Shown: positions 24,462 through 33,033 of the stretch, piece by piece
Position numbering within the stretch: position 1 is the stretch's first letter
Layout of the letters: every line of letters begins with the position of its first letter
Assembly: GCA_020630975.1 (NCBI GenBank)
Contig: JAHDID010000001.1
Location: 141,687-205,686, forward strand
Source of the DNA: Verrucomicrobiota bacterium
GTDB taxonomy: Bacteria > Verrucomicrobiota > Verrucomicrobiia > Verrucomicrobiales > DEV007
Direction of reading: 5' to 3'
Length of the DNA stretch: 64,000 nucleotides
Position numbers and translations under genes: made by a program
Notes under the pieces: model-generated
Databases searched by the model: none
What the model was told of the DNA's origin: nothing
Seen by the model: only the letters and a program-made list of their open reading frames with translations

Positions 24462-24562
24462 GCTACAGAGACAGAAAGCGATTGGCTTTATCATCCGATG
24501 ACCGGTTGCTATTTCTCTCTTTTTCAGACCGCTTGCAGTTGCCGCTGCAGGCGGTCTTTTTT
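24462..24562 (+). ncRNA. Candidate small RNA with terminal helix and terminator
   Basis: About 101 nt. Bases 24467-24485 pair with 24502-24520: a continuous eight-pair core (GCGATTGG with CCGGTTGC) extended by nine further pairs, interrupted by a C/C and an A/A mismatch. A second hairpin (24527-24556) followed by TTTTTT is an intrinsic terminator. No open frame of note. It lies about 500 bp from the tRNA array on the opposite strand. A long end-proximal helix is reminiscent of Y RNAs, the usual Ro partners, but no Y-RNA signature is proven. Confidence 0.5.
24527..24562 (+). terminator. Intrinsic terminator of the candidate small RNA
   Basis: GACCGCTTGCAG with its complement in a strong hairpin, followed by six T. 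Confidence 0.8.
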
Positions 24563-24657
24563 ATTATTTCGTTAAAATTCGTCTTTATTCTCGCTACTTG
24601 AGCGTCTTTTCTTTCTAAAAGGTTTAATCTTTGGGATTCACCGCTTGAGATTGGCAC

Positions 24658-24685
24658 AAAAAAACCGCTTCTTTTTGGGAAGCGG
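24658..24685 (-). terminator. Intrinsic terminator of the small 24722 gene
   Basis: CCGCTTC/GAAGCGG stem with a seven-base loop and a run of T on the minus strand. Confidence 0.8.
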
Positions 24686-24721
24686 GACTCACATCAATAA
24701 TCTAGATCCTAAAAATCTACA

Positions 24722-24904
24722 CTACGTGAGCCCCCTTTTGTGATTGAGTCCATATGACGGTAACCCTATCTCAGTGCAATCCACTGTGGCGACGTTCTTC
24801 ATAAAGTCACAAATCATCCAAGCCGACAGACTACCACCGCCGATGCGGATGCCGCGCTGAGCAGCTGGCCTGGGTTGATGTTTTGTGAAGTTAATCGGTG
24901 TCAT
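24722..24904 (-). CDS. Putative small protein (60 aa)
   Basis: A 60-residue open frame with no recognised domain. It contains a GGGSLSAWMICDF segment. Support is contextual: a good promoter (24955-24928) is upstream and an intrinsic terminator directly downstream, so a transcript of about 260 nt covering just this frame is expected. The transcript could alternatively be non-coding. Confidence 0.45.
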   Translation of the reverse strand: MTPINFTKHQPRPAAQRGIRIGGGSLSAWMICDFMKNVATVDCTEIGLPSYGLNHKRGLT

Positions 24905-24927
24905 TTTACTTTTTCGTTGTGAGAAAG

Positions 24928-24955
24928 ACTATAATTCAATATAGGCAAAAGTCAA
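24928..24955 (-). promoter_or_regulatory. Predicted promoter of the 24722 gene
   Basis: TTGACT, 16-base spacer, TATAGT on the minus strand, ending 24 bp before the ATG. Confidence 0.6.
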
Positions 24956-24992
24956 TCAGTTATTAATCTATCTTTGCTTTTCCTGTAGCACT

Positions 24993-25667
24993 TCAGCTAT
25001 TCTCTACCGGCATCGCATTTTTTACTTTATCAGCTAGCTCGGCACTAAATAATGCGATCAGTGCGTTATTCAAAGGACTGGACTGCTCCATCATACGCCT
25101 GAGCTCGGCATGATCCCATACTAGGTATCTCGCGGCCTGAGACACACTCACCGTAGCCGATGCCTCGCCCCCATGTAGAAAGCTCACTTCTCCGATGAAT
25201 ACATCGCCCTCAGATCGGTAAGAGGTATTTCCTTTGGCGATATCCACCTCACCACGCACCAGCAGGATCAAATCATTCAATGGCTTGCCCTCGGTCACTA
25301 GGACCTTGCCCGCAGGAGCCACTCGCATCTCACCGGCCTTTAGTACTTTGCGAAATTGCCCAGGATTCAGCGTGGGAAAGCTCTCGTAGATACGCGCTGT
25401 CTCCTCGCTCATCGTAAAGGTAGTACGCTCGCGGATGAGTAGGATGATCATAATCAGATTGATCAAGCCCAAGACTCCCGATGCCGCTATCACCTCCCAC
25501 AGAGGCGACTCTGCTTTAAAAAAGTAGTATAGGATATAAAAGCAGGTGCCGCTAAATATCAGGATGCGCAGCCATAGCTCGTCTCTAACGGCCAGACCTA
25601 CGGCCTGAAAGGATAGCGCGATGAACGCTAGAATCGCAGGGGATAGGAGGTAGTCTATCATTACCAC
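24993..25667 (-). CDS. Popeye-like membrane protein with cyclic-nucleotide-binding domain
   Basis: 224 aa. Three membrane segments occupy residues about 5-75. Residues about 95-205 form a cNMP-binding beta-roll (AGKVLVTEGKPLNDLILLVRGEVDI, split here as KVLVTEGKPLNDL and LVRGEV; then GDVFIGEVSFL). The arrangement of three helices then a cNMP fold is that of the Popeye family. Ligand binding is inferred. It follows a DUF3500 gene by 3 nt, so the two are co-translated. Confidence 0.78.
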   Translation of the reverse strand: MVMIDYLLSPAILAFIALSFQAVGLAVRDELWLRILIFSGTCFYILYYFFKAESPLWEVIAASGVLGLINLIMIILLIRERTTFTMSEETARIYESFPTLNPGQFRKVLKAGEMRVAPAGKVLVTEGKPLNDLILLVRGEVDIAKGNTSYRSEGDVFIGEVSFLHGGEASATVSVSQAARYLVWDHAELRRMMEQSSPLNNALIALFSAELADKVKNAMPVENS

Positions 25668-25670
25668 TCC

Positions 25671-26729
25671 CTAGGCAGCAGCCTCTGGCGCCTTCACATG
25701 CGCCCACACATGCACATGCGGATCGCCTCGGAAATACCACACCACCTGAGGCCCCTCGATCTTCCAAGTATCCCACACGGTGTCTTCGCCGATGTTTTCC
25801 TCCTTGTAGTAAGCGATGTGCAAATCATCCAGCTGGGCATTGATCATACGAGCAGCGGCTATGCGATCCTCCGTACGAAAGGGAAGCAGCAAATCCGCAA
25901 TGATATCGATCAGCACATTCTTCTGCTCGACGCTCAGCTCCCAGGCAGGCAGGCCCTCGAGTCCTTCCTTTTGGCCACTCAGCGCTACGGTGCGTGAGCC
26001 CCTCTCGCCGCGACTCTTATTTTTCAGCGCTTTCAGCTGCTGCTTGGAGTCGAGTAGCTCATAGAGCACATTAGCCCGCTCGGCCTGAAACCAATAGGCA
26101 TTACCGGCGTGATCAGCCTCTTCGTAGAATTTCACCGCATGCCCATAAAAGATAGGCCCACCAAAGGCTGTCGTCGTATCAGGCACATTCGTGCAGCGCC
26201 GAGTCGTGTGTCGTCCGGTGATGACTAGCTCAAACAGCTCCGATCCCGCATCCTGAAAAATCGCGACCGAGGCTGTGCCAAAAATCTCGTCTGGCGTACG
26301 TGCCTGACTGGTTCGGTTGTCTTTGAGAAACTGAGCCCACACCGCCTCAGTCATCTGAGTACTATGAAGTTCACGGAAAATCGTGCGCAGCATCGTCTGC
26401 TGAGCTGAGGAAAACTCGGTCCCGACCCTTTTATCCCCCAGGATGTGCCAATTATTCTCCACTCGCTGGCGTAGACGGTGATCGTACGGCAGCACCACTC
26501 TGGCCCTCTGCTCATCCGAGAGGCTGGCGATCAGCTCGATAGCGATCTGCTCTGCTTTCGGCATTTTCCCAATCGCAGCGATAACCTCCTGAGCGCCAGC
26601 CTGTGCTAGAGGCAGGGCCGCAGCACCCGCTAGGCTGCTGCTGAGAAAAGCACGACGACTGGTAGAGTCGGAGAAATGGGACGACGGATTTGTCTGCATG
26701 AGGTCTACTGGTTGTGCCGAGGGTATCAC
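25671..26729 (-). CDS. DUF3500 family protein, Tat-exported
   Basis: 352 aa. A twin-arginine signal (SRRAFLSSSLAGAAALPLA, residues about 24-42) directs folded export. The mature region matches DUF3500, with TGRHTTRRC, FGGPIFYGH and the C-terminal WYFRGDPHVHVWAHV. The clustered His residues suggest metal binding. The biochemical role of the family is unknown to me. It forms a two-gene unit with the Popeye-like gene. Confidence 0.8.
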   Translation of the reverse strand: MIPSAQPVDLMQTNPSSHFSDSTSRRAFLSSSLAGAAALPLAQAGAQEVIAAIGKMPKAEQIAIELIASLSDEQRARVVLPYDHRLRQRVENNWHILGDKRVGTEFSSAQQTMLRTIFRELHSTQMTEAVWAQFLKDNRTSQARTPDEIFGTASVAIFQDAGSELFELVITGRHTTRRCTNVPDTTTAFGGPIFYGHAVKFYEEADHAGNAYWFQAERANVLYELLDSKQQLKALKNKSRGERGSRTVALSGQKEGLEGLPAWELSVEQKNVLIDIIADLLLPFRTEDRIAAARMINAQLDDLHIAYYKEENIGEDTVWDTWKIEGPQVVWYFRGDPHVHVWAHVKAPEAAA

Positions 26730-27095
26730 AGCGACATTTGCCCATCCAGTGATTTTAGGCCTCCAGCCGGTCGGAGAAAAAATAGTTGCTTAATCTAAAG
26801 TAACAGGCCACGTTTCATTGTTCTGTGGCTTGAAGTCATTGCAGCGAATCATTCTGCTGTGAGGCTATTTACCGCATCCCCTCTTGGAAAAACACCGGAA
26901 GCGTACCGCCATCCGTTTTCCAAATAGGGTTCACCAAATCATCCGATCTACGGCCAGCAGCACGACCCACCGAATTTTTCGAAACCGAATTGCACACTCC
27001 ACAGAGTGGCTCCCGCGAGCCGCAGCTAACCTATTACCTAACGCTTTTTACTAGGACCATATTCCTGGTCCGCACCCAGTTTACCTGACTGCAGC
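26730..27095. other. Intergenic region before rho
   Basis: Divergent promoter region for the DUF3500 gene and rho. The 5' leader of rho may be long, but I see no recognisable riboswitch or terminator. Confidence 0.4.
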
Positions 27096-28595
27096 GTGAT
27101 GAACGAAGACAAGGAACCACTACCAGACTCAGAAGCCTCTGCTACCCAGCCCGACCTTTTCGAAGACGAGAAGACCGGCACCGACGAGGCGGCTCCTACT
27201 AAGAAAAAAGTAGCAGCCCGGAAAAAGTCCACCGCGAAGAAGAAGTCCCCACGCAAAAAGTCTGCGAAAAAGAAAACTGCCGCTAAAAAGCGATCGCCAG
27301 AAGGCGATGACAACGAAGTGAGCGAGCAGGTGGAAGCTAATGACACCAAAGGGAGGCCTGAAAAAGACAGCCAAGCAGCTGACGACGGCCCACCAAAAAA
27401 GTCCAGAAAGGAACTATATCGCGAGCGCAAGGAAAAGCAGCGCGCCAAGGAGGCGGCGATCCTAGAGGCGGCTCCTCCAGTAGAGTCCGAGGGTATCGTA
27501 GAGATCTCTCCAAAAGGCTTTGGCTTTCTCCGCGAGAGAAAGCGTAACTTCGATCAATCGCCCAAAGACGTCTTTATCACTCCCGAAGTGGTCCGCACCT
27601 TTGGCCTCCGCGACGGTCTGATGGTGAAATGCGTATCCAAAGAAGGCGCCCGCGGCCCTCAGCTGATCGAGATCCTCGCCATCAACGACCGCAAACCTGA
27701 GGACTACCAAAATTTGCCTTACTTTGAGGAGCTCACCGCTATCAATCCCAACAAGCGTCTAACGCTCGAGACTTCTGCTACACGCATGACGACTCGAGTC
27801 ATCGACCTCGTCGCACCTATCGGTCGCGGGCAGCGCGGACTTATCGTAGCCCCGCCTAGGACTGGTAAGACGACTTTGCTGCAGCACATGGCCGAGGCCG
27901 TGCAGGATAACTATCCCGAGATGCATCTCTTGGTTTTGCTCATCGATGAGCGCCCCGAGGAGGTCACCGACTTTCAGCGCTCATTCCCGAATGCCGAGGT
28001 CCTCTCCAGCTCGAACGATGGAGATAATAAAGATCACACCCGCATCGCCCTACTCGCGATCGAGCGCGCTAAGCGTCTCGTCGAGGCCGGCGAGCATGTG
28101 TTTATCCTGATGGACTCCATCACCCGTCTGGCACGAGCCTTCAATAACTCGGTGCGTGGCGGCAAGGGCCGTGGTGTGGCCTCTGGCGGTCTCACCGTAG
28201 GTGCGCTGGAGATGCCACGCCGTATCTTTGCAGCCGCTCGTAATACGAGAGAGGCCGGCTCGCTGACCATCGTAGCCACTGCACTGGTGCAGACCAACAG
28301 CAAGGCCGATGAAGCGATCTTCCAGGAATTCAAAGGCACCGGTAATATGGAGCTCGTGCTCGATCGGACGATGGCACAAAACTACATCTACCCAGCGGTC
28401 GACATCAATAAATCCGGCACCCGCCGAGAGGAGCTATTGCTACCACCACACATGCTGGAAAAGATCTACGTGATCCGCCGCGGCTTAAGTACCTACAAGT
28501 CGATCGACGCTATCGAGTGGTTACTACGCTGTATGGAGAGATACCCATCGAATGCGCAGATGCTGATGGATATCAAAACCACGGCGCTGAGTTAG
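27096..28595 (+). CDS. rho: Transcription termination factor Rho
   Basis: 499 aa against about 420 in E. coli. The extra length is an N-terminal Lys/Ala/Glu-rich disordered stretch (residues about 25-125). The OSB RNA-binding domain starts near VESEGIVEISPKGFGFLR, and the ATPase carries Walker A APPRTGKTT and LLIDERPEEVTD. Insertions of this sort are common in high-GC and Verrucomicrobial Rho proteins. Confidence 0.96.
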   Translation: MMNEDKEPLPDSEASATQPDLFEDEKTGTDEAAPTKKKVAARKKSTAKKKSPRKKSAKKKTAAKKRSPEGDDNEVSEQVEANDTKGRPEKDSQAADDGPPKKSRKELYRERKEKQRAKEAAILEAAPPVESEGIVEISPKGFGFLRERKRNFDQSPKDVFITPEVVRTFGLRDGLMVKCVSKEGARGPQLIEILAINDRKPEDYQNLPYFEELTAINPNKRLTLETSATRMTTRVIDLVAPIGRGQRGLIVAPPRTGKTTLLQHMAEAVQDNYPEMHLLVLLIDERPEEVTDFQRSFPNAEVLSSSNDGDNKDHTRIALLAIERAKRLVEAGEHVFILMDSITRLARAFNNSVRGGKGRGVASGGLTVGALEMPRRIFAAARNTREAGSLTIVATALVQTNSKADEAIFQEFKGTGNMELVLDRTMAQNYIYPAVDINKSGTRREELLLPPHMLEKIYVIRRGLSTYKSIDAIEWLLRCMERYPSNAQMLMDIKTTALS

Positions 28596-28621
28596 CGGAT
28601 AACTGTTTGTCACTTTCGTAG

Positions 28622-28652
28622 AACGGGTGAATGGCCTTGCCTAACCCGTTTT
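28622..28652 (+). terminator. Hairpin after rho
   Basis: AACGGGT/ACCCGTT inverted repeat followed by TT; a weak T-tract. Confidence 0.45.
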
Positions 28653-28690
28653 ACGGAAGCTTCGTGAGCCGGTTTTTTAACGTGCTGTAA

Positions 28691-28719
28691 TAGATGATTC
28701 GACTGAAGTCGAATCTACG
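28691..28719. repeat. 29-bp palindromic dispersed repeat (copy 1)
   Basis: Contains the palindrome GATTCGACT-GA-AGTCGAATC. An identical 29-bp copy lies at 56083-56111. Further short palindromes follow up to 28893. Confidence 0.75.
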
Positions 28720-28893
28720 ATGCAGCACAAGAAATGCCACGACTCCCACCGGGAGCGGCGGTTTGCAACGGCCGGACAACCCAAGCCACAGCAAATGGGT
28801 AGTAGAAGAACCAGCCTGACAGTAGCTAGCTAAGCTCCGCAGCCCGTCCTAGAAAGCCGACGAGGACGTCGGCGGTCCCGGGGCGCAGAAATA

Positions 28894-29781
28894 TCACTCC
28901 ACAGCTGCGGCCAGTTCCGCTGCGCGTTTACGAGACCCATCTGCTAGTCGATCCAGAGGTAGTGTAAAGGTATCTTTTCCACCCTCTTTCTGGATGGTGA
29001 CTTGATCGCCATCCAGAGCTACAAACTTGGCCCGAATCTTCACCCCGGTTGAGCTGTACCAATCTTCGAATTGGAATAACTCAGCAGCTTTCTCCGCCTT
29101 AGATTGCTCCGCCATGAGCTTGGCATAGCGGACTGCAGTATCCACCAGCTGATTCGTCCTGACAGCCTGCTGATTGCCCCCCCTTTCGATCGTCAACACC
29201 GAGCCATCCTTGGATAGACTCACAAAATTGCCAATATAGGTCGAATCACTCCCTCTCACGCCCCAGCGAGCCGGCGGCGCTTTATCCACGCCCCCGGTGT
29301 CCGAACTACCGCTCTCCAGATTATCCTTCACCAGGTCGCGGATGTCGCGATAGGTTCGACTATTCTTCAGATCATTGTGCGAGGCATACTGCCAAAACTC
29401 CAATCCATCAGGTGAAGTGATCACAGCCCGTGGCACGATGTTCTTTCTACCATCATCTCGAAAGAACCCTCCATAGGCCGCTGGCGGTACCGTGCCGAAC
29501 TTTCGATCCGAACCATCTCGAAAGTCGATAAACACAATCACCGAATGACGGGCAAACTCGCGAAACACAGTCGTACCGACTGTGGCACAAGAGCCTCACC
29601 GAGAAGCCGGATTAGTGATCACAAAGGCAAGTCCTTTACCTTCCTCGATCGCTTTCTGGCGCGCCTCTTCCACGGTATCCACCGTAAAAGCACTACGCGG
29701 CACTCGAAACTCCGCCTGACTGACTGAAACCAGCAGCGAAGCTGCCACCATATAGAGAGAGAATAACTTTGGGGAAGTCAT
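28894..29781 (-). CDS. Predicted selenoprotein: thioredoxin-like protein with SHD1-like tail, one in-frame UGA
   Basis: 295 aa if UGA at 29598-29596 is Sec (residue 62). The start at 29781 gives a signal peptide (SLYMVAASLLVSVSQA). The sequence FVITNPASRUGSCATV then FREFARHSVIVFIDFRD fits a thioredoxin-like strand-UxxC-helix. The last 60 residues (GVKIRAKFVALDGDQVTI, TFTLPLDRLADGSRK) resemble an SHD1 domain. Without Sec decoding the gene splits into two frames, the second lacking a start near the domain edge. A near-perfect SECIS-like hairpin follows the UGA. Periplasmic redox function is inferred. Confidence 0.8.
29566..29584 (-). promoter_or_regulatory. Candidate bacterial SECIS hairpin
   Basis: Seven perfect pairs (CACAGTC/GACTGTG) close a five-base loop GGTAC, starting 12 nt after the UGA at 29598-29596. 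Geometry and loop match the element in the HMA selenoprotein. Confidence 0.8.
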
Positions 29782-29825
29782 GCCGAAAGAGTGTCCGATA
29801 ATTCCCCCCAGAGCAAGCCGATATC

Positions 29826-30242
29826 TCACCCCTGCTCCACCACTATCAGGTACACCCAATTAACCAGAACCAAACCCAATAGGAACAGCCAGAACATCGC
29901 ACGCGCTCGACCACCTACGATCTCCACTCGCCCACGAAATAACACCCGCACCACCAGCAACACAGCAGCAAATGGAACGCCTACTGCTACGAGAGGATTC
30001 ATAGCCATAGCTTTGACCGGCTGCCCACTTAGCAAAAGAAAACTAGCACGACTCCCGCCGCAGAGAAAACAAGGCTGCCCTGTGACCAAACGAAAGACGC
30101 AAGGAACGACTCGCACGCCGTAGGCTTGGCCAATGAAGTAGGCCGCCACTATGGCTCCAAAAAATAAGCTGACACAAAGCGCTAGCGGCAGTGTCAGCCA
30201 ATTCACCTGCTGCGCCCGGTCGACCTTCACTAGCCGAATCAT
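29826..30242 (-). CDS. DUF2752 membrane protein
   Basis: 138 aa with three or four membrane segments. It carries the family pattern TGQPCFLCGGSRA (residues about 54-66) and MNPLVAV. The family has no firm function. It lies upstream of the thioredoxin-like selenoprotein on the same strand. Confidence 0.8.
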   Translation of the reverse strand: MIRLVKVDRAQQVNWLTLPLALCVSLFFGAIVAAYFIGQAYGVRVVPCVFRLVTGQPCFLCGGSRASFLLLSGQPVKAMAMNPLVAVGVPFAAVLLVVRVLFRGRVEIVGGRARAMFWLFLLGLVLVNWVYLIVVEQG

Positions 30243-30267
30243 CGGACGCGCCTATCAAACTAGAGGT

Positions 30268-30555
30268 CTAGAAACTTCTGCCGCCTACCTGCTGAAATAA
30301 CTCAAAGAAAGTCGGCCCCATCACCGCAATCGCGATAGCGACACCGACGACGCTTAGGATCAGCAGGATCGTCCCAACGATACCAATGACCATTCCCAAC
30401 TTAGTCTGATCTCGCCCTTCGGGATCCATCAGACCTGCATCCATTTCAGCGAGATCCTTCTTTCCCATCACCCACGCAAAGATCGCACAAAAGGAACAAA
30501 CCAGAATACCAAGGATACCTAGGATCAGGATGAGACTACTTCTGTGCGCTTTCAT
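30268..30555 (-). CDS. Small DUF4190-like membrane protein
   Basis: 95 aa. Two long hydrophobic segments flank a short charged loop (GKKDLAEMDAGLMDPEG, KLGMVIGIVGTI). This arrangement is typical of DUF4190. It probably forms a unit with the DUF2752 gene downstream. Confidence 0.68.
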   Translation of the reverse strand: MKAHRSSLILILGILGILVCSFCAIFAWVMGKKDLAEMDAGLMDPEGRDQTKLGMVIGIVGTILLILSVVGVAIAIAVMGPTFFELFQQVGGRSF

Positions 30556-30602
30556 TAGGTGCTGAGGTGATTGACGTGAATTGGGTCGGCGTAATATAAA
30601 CT

Positions 30603-32969
30603 CTAGAAACGGAAACCTGCCTTTACACCGATGATGCGAGGATCGCCCACTTGGACTTGGCCTGCAGGACTTGCACCTCGATTAGTGATGTATAGTTCAT
30701 CACCGATATTACTACTCCAAATAGTAGCATACCAGCTACCGACATCGTATGTGAGAGCTGCGTTCACCACAGTTCGAGCATCGTTAATGGCCGTATTCTG
30801 CGGACCAACAAACGAATCAGACTGATAATTTGCATTCACATTGAAATAAAGATTATCAGTCAAAATCGTAGTAGCACCAACCCCAAAAGAAGTCTCAGGT
30901 GCGAAAGGGAAACTATTTCCTGCAAAATTATTAGCACCGTCGATAAACTGATCAAATTCAGTCTCGGCCAAGGCTACGGAAGCGTAAAGCTGCAACGAAT
31001 CGCTAGGTGTATACTCAACTAACCCCTCAAAACCGTATTGATTCGATTCACCAGCATTGCTTGTTAGCACCAAAGGATTTTGCGTGGATATCGCGATCTG
31101 CTGATCCTCCCATTGGGTGTAGTAAAGATTAGCAGCGATATCAAAGTCTCCTACATCCTCTGCACGATAGGCCAGCTCGTAGGTCTTGGTATACTCTGGA
31201 TCAAAGGTATTGATGCCATTACTACCAGCGAAACCGCTAAAATCGACTTCTACTCCGCCAGATCGGTATGATTCCTTGTATAAGGCAGACAAGCTTGTGT
31301 CATCATCAAATTTGTAAGTCAATGATGCCGAAGGGAGCAAGACCCCAAAATTAGTATTCTCCTGGCCAACACCACCTGGAAAAGCTCCCTGTAGGGCTGG
31401 AACACCTGCATTGAACGTTGCTGGGGAAGTCCACCCATACACCGTATTAGTAAACTGATCTGTATCTACGTTATCATAGCGCAATCCTGCTCTGAAGATA
31501 AGATCATTAGCCACGTCATATTCGACCTCACCAAAGAAGGCGTAATTTTTAAACTTCGACTCAATATCAGTATCGAGGTCCAAAACGATATTTCCAGGCG
31601 CTGGAGTAAACAACGGGAACCCAATAGCTCTGTTCAAATTAGGCCCTAAGTCTGTAAAACTCTGATCTAACCCCACCGTGTTAAAATCAACAGTTAGATC
31701 TCGGTCCGAATAATAAGCTCCGATCTGACCACGCAACCTAGTGCCTTCATCATACTTAAAGCGAACCTCACCAGTAAACTCCTCCGAAGTCTCACCAGCG
31801 ATCAATGTCCCAAACGGAGCTGCCGTTCCATCAAAATCATCCTGACGACCATACTTACTATCGTAATAAGTGAACCGAGTGTCCATCGTCCACGCATCGT
31901 TTACCTCGATCTCGAAAAGCTGAGACAGCGCGTGGGTCTCGACCTCTTCAAAACCATAATCATTTGAGAAATCAACTCTAGCGCCAGGATTCGCTGAGTT
32001 AACCAAATCTGCACTCTTGAAAGTGTCATTAAAACTATAAGAAGTCAGCGCACGAACCCCTGTGCCATTGTCGATGAGAAACTTGCCTCTCCAAAATTTG
32101 CTGTCCAATTCATCAACATCGCGACCTAAAGTAAGATTATCGATCGTTCCATCGTCCTTTATATAGCCTCCTGAAAAACGAAACGCAGCGTTATCGCCGA
32201 TTGGGATGTTAATGGTTCCCAATGTAGAGGTCCCATTATCGCTATAGATCCCCTGCTCCATGTTAAACTCGGTTTCCTCTAGGACCGGATCATTCGTCTC
32301 GATCACGATCGCCCCGGCGACTGCACTCTTTCCGATGTTGAGCGACTGACCACCGCGCAAGACTTCGACCTGCTTCACATCCCAAGTCTGCAGAGGGTCG
32401 ACTCGGATATCTAGACGATCTAGCGACACACCATCGCGGATCACTGCGATCGTCGGGCGAAACGCATTGCCTGCCCCTATTCCATCTGGAAATCCACGCA
32501 CACCACGAATCGAGTAGCCGAAATCTTTACCCACCAAGCTCACACCCGGAGTCCGGTCGATGGCCTCGGTGATGGTGGTAATGTTTTGGCTAGCAAGGTC
32601 TGCGCCATCAAGAACCTCCACACTGTTAGTCGTCTCGACGATCGTCCGATTAATCTGCTCCCCTACGAGCACCTCAGGCTCTGGCTGAGTCACGATAACT
32701 GGCTCGTTTGAAACATTGGGACGAGGCGCCTCCACTGGCGGAGGAGGTGTGTAGGTAGGCTGCGGAGCAGGTGCTGGCGCAGGAGCCGCCGCCGCAGGTG
32801 CAGGCGCACTCTCAACTACCGTCTCGCCTAGCGAACCGATATCCTGAGCCTGAGCATAGCCCAGAAAAGTCGCCCCAAAAGCTGCCGCAGCAAATGCACC
32901 AGCCGAAAGTCTGTCAATGGTCGTAGAGGTCATCGCCCCACGATTAGAATAACGCTCAGATCGGTTCAA
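30603..32969 (-). CDS. TonB-dependent outer-membrane receptor
   Basis: 788 aa; start MTSTTID at 32933 gives a clean signal peptide ending AQAQ. Residues about 45-95 are a Pro/Ala-rich linker. The plug domain follows (VEVLDGADLASQNITTITEAID, IRGVRGFPDGIGAGNAFRP in part), then a 22-strand barrel ending in the aromatic signal GVKAGFRF. The substrate is unknown; a siderophore or other large nutrient is typical. An ExbD gene lies about 0.9 kb away. Confidence 0.9.
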   Translation of the reverse strand: MNRSERYSNRGAMTSTTIDRLSAGAFAAAAFGATFLGYAQAQDIGSLGETVVESAPAPAAAAPAPAPAPQPTYTPPPPVEAPRPNVSNEPVIVTQPEPEVLVGEQINRTIVETTNSVEVLDGADLASQNITTITEAIDRTPGVSLVGKDFGYSIRGVRGFPDGIGAGNAFRPTIAVIRDGVSLDRLDIRVDPLQTWDVKQVEVLRGGQSLNIGKSAVAGAIVIETNDPVLEETEFNMEQGIYSDNGTSTLGTINIPIGDNAAFRFSGGYIKDDGTIDNLTLGRDVDELDSKFWRGKFLIDNGTGVRALTSYSFNDTFKSADLVNSANPGARVDFSNDYGFEEVETHALSQLFEIEVNDAWTMDTRFTYYDSKYGRQDDFDGTAAPFGTLIAGETSEEFTGEVRFKYDEGTRLRGQIGAYYSDRDLTVDFNTVGLDQSFTDLGPNLNRAIGFPLFTPAPGNIVLDLDTDIESKFKNYAFFGEVEYDVANDLIFRAGLRYDNVDTDQFTNTVYGWTSPATFNAGVPALQGAFPGGVGQENTNFGVLLPSASLTYKFDDDTSLSALYKESYRSGGVEVDFSGFAGSNGINTFDPEYTKTYELAYRAEDVGDFDIAANLYYTQWEDQQIAISTQNPLVLTSNAGESNQYGFEGLVEYTPSDSLQLYASVALAETEFDQFIDGANNFAGNSFPFAPETSFGVGATTILTDNLYFNVNANYQSDSFVGPQNTAINDARTVVNAALTYDVGSWYATIWSSNIGDELYITNRGASPAGQVQVGDPRIIGVKAGFRF

Positions 32970-33033
32970 TCACTTTTTCCTGAGAAAAGCGCCGTAGGCA
33001 CGTTGACGGTGCCATCATTGCGTATCAAAAGGC

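Noticed and set aside
24463-24657. Open frame opposite the candidate small RNA
   Set aside because: It runs through the terminator hairpin and has no coding character.
7663-29859. Genome-wide reading of UGA as Trp or Gly instead of Sec
   Set aside because: Most genes in the window end in or avoid UGA normally (for example antitoxin 38185 and the 45-aa ORF), and only these four codons have downstream SECIS-like hairpins and UxxC-type context.
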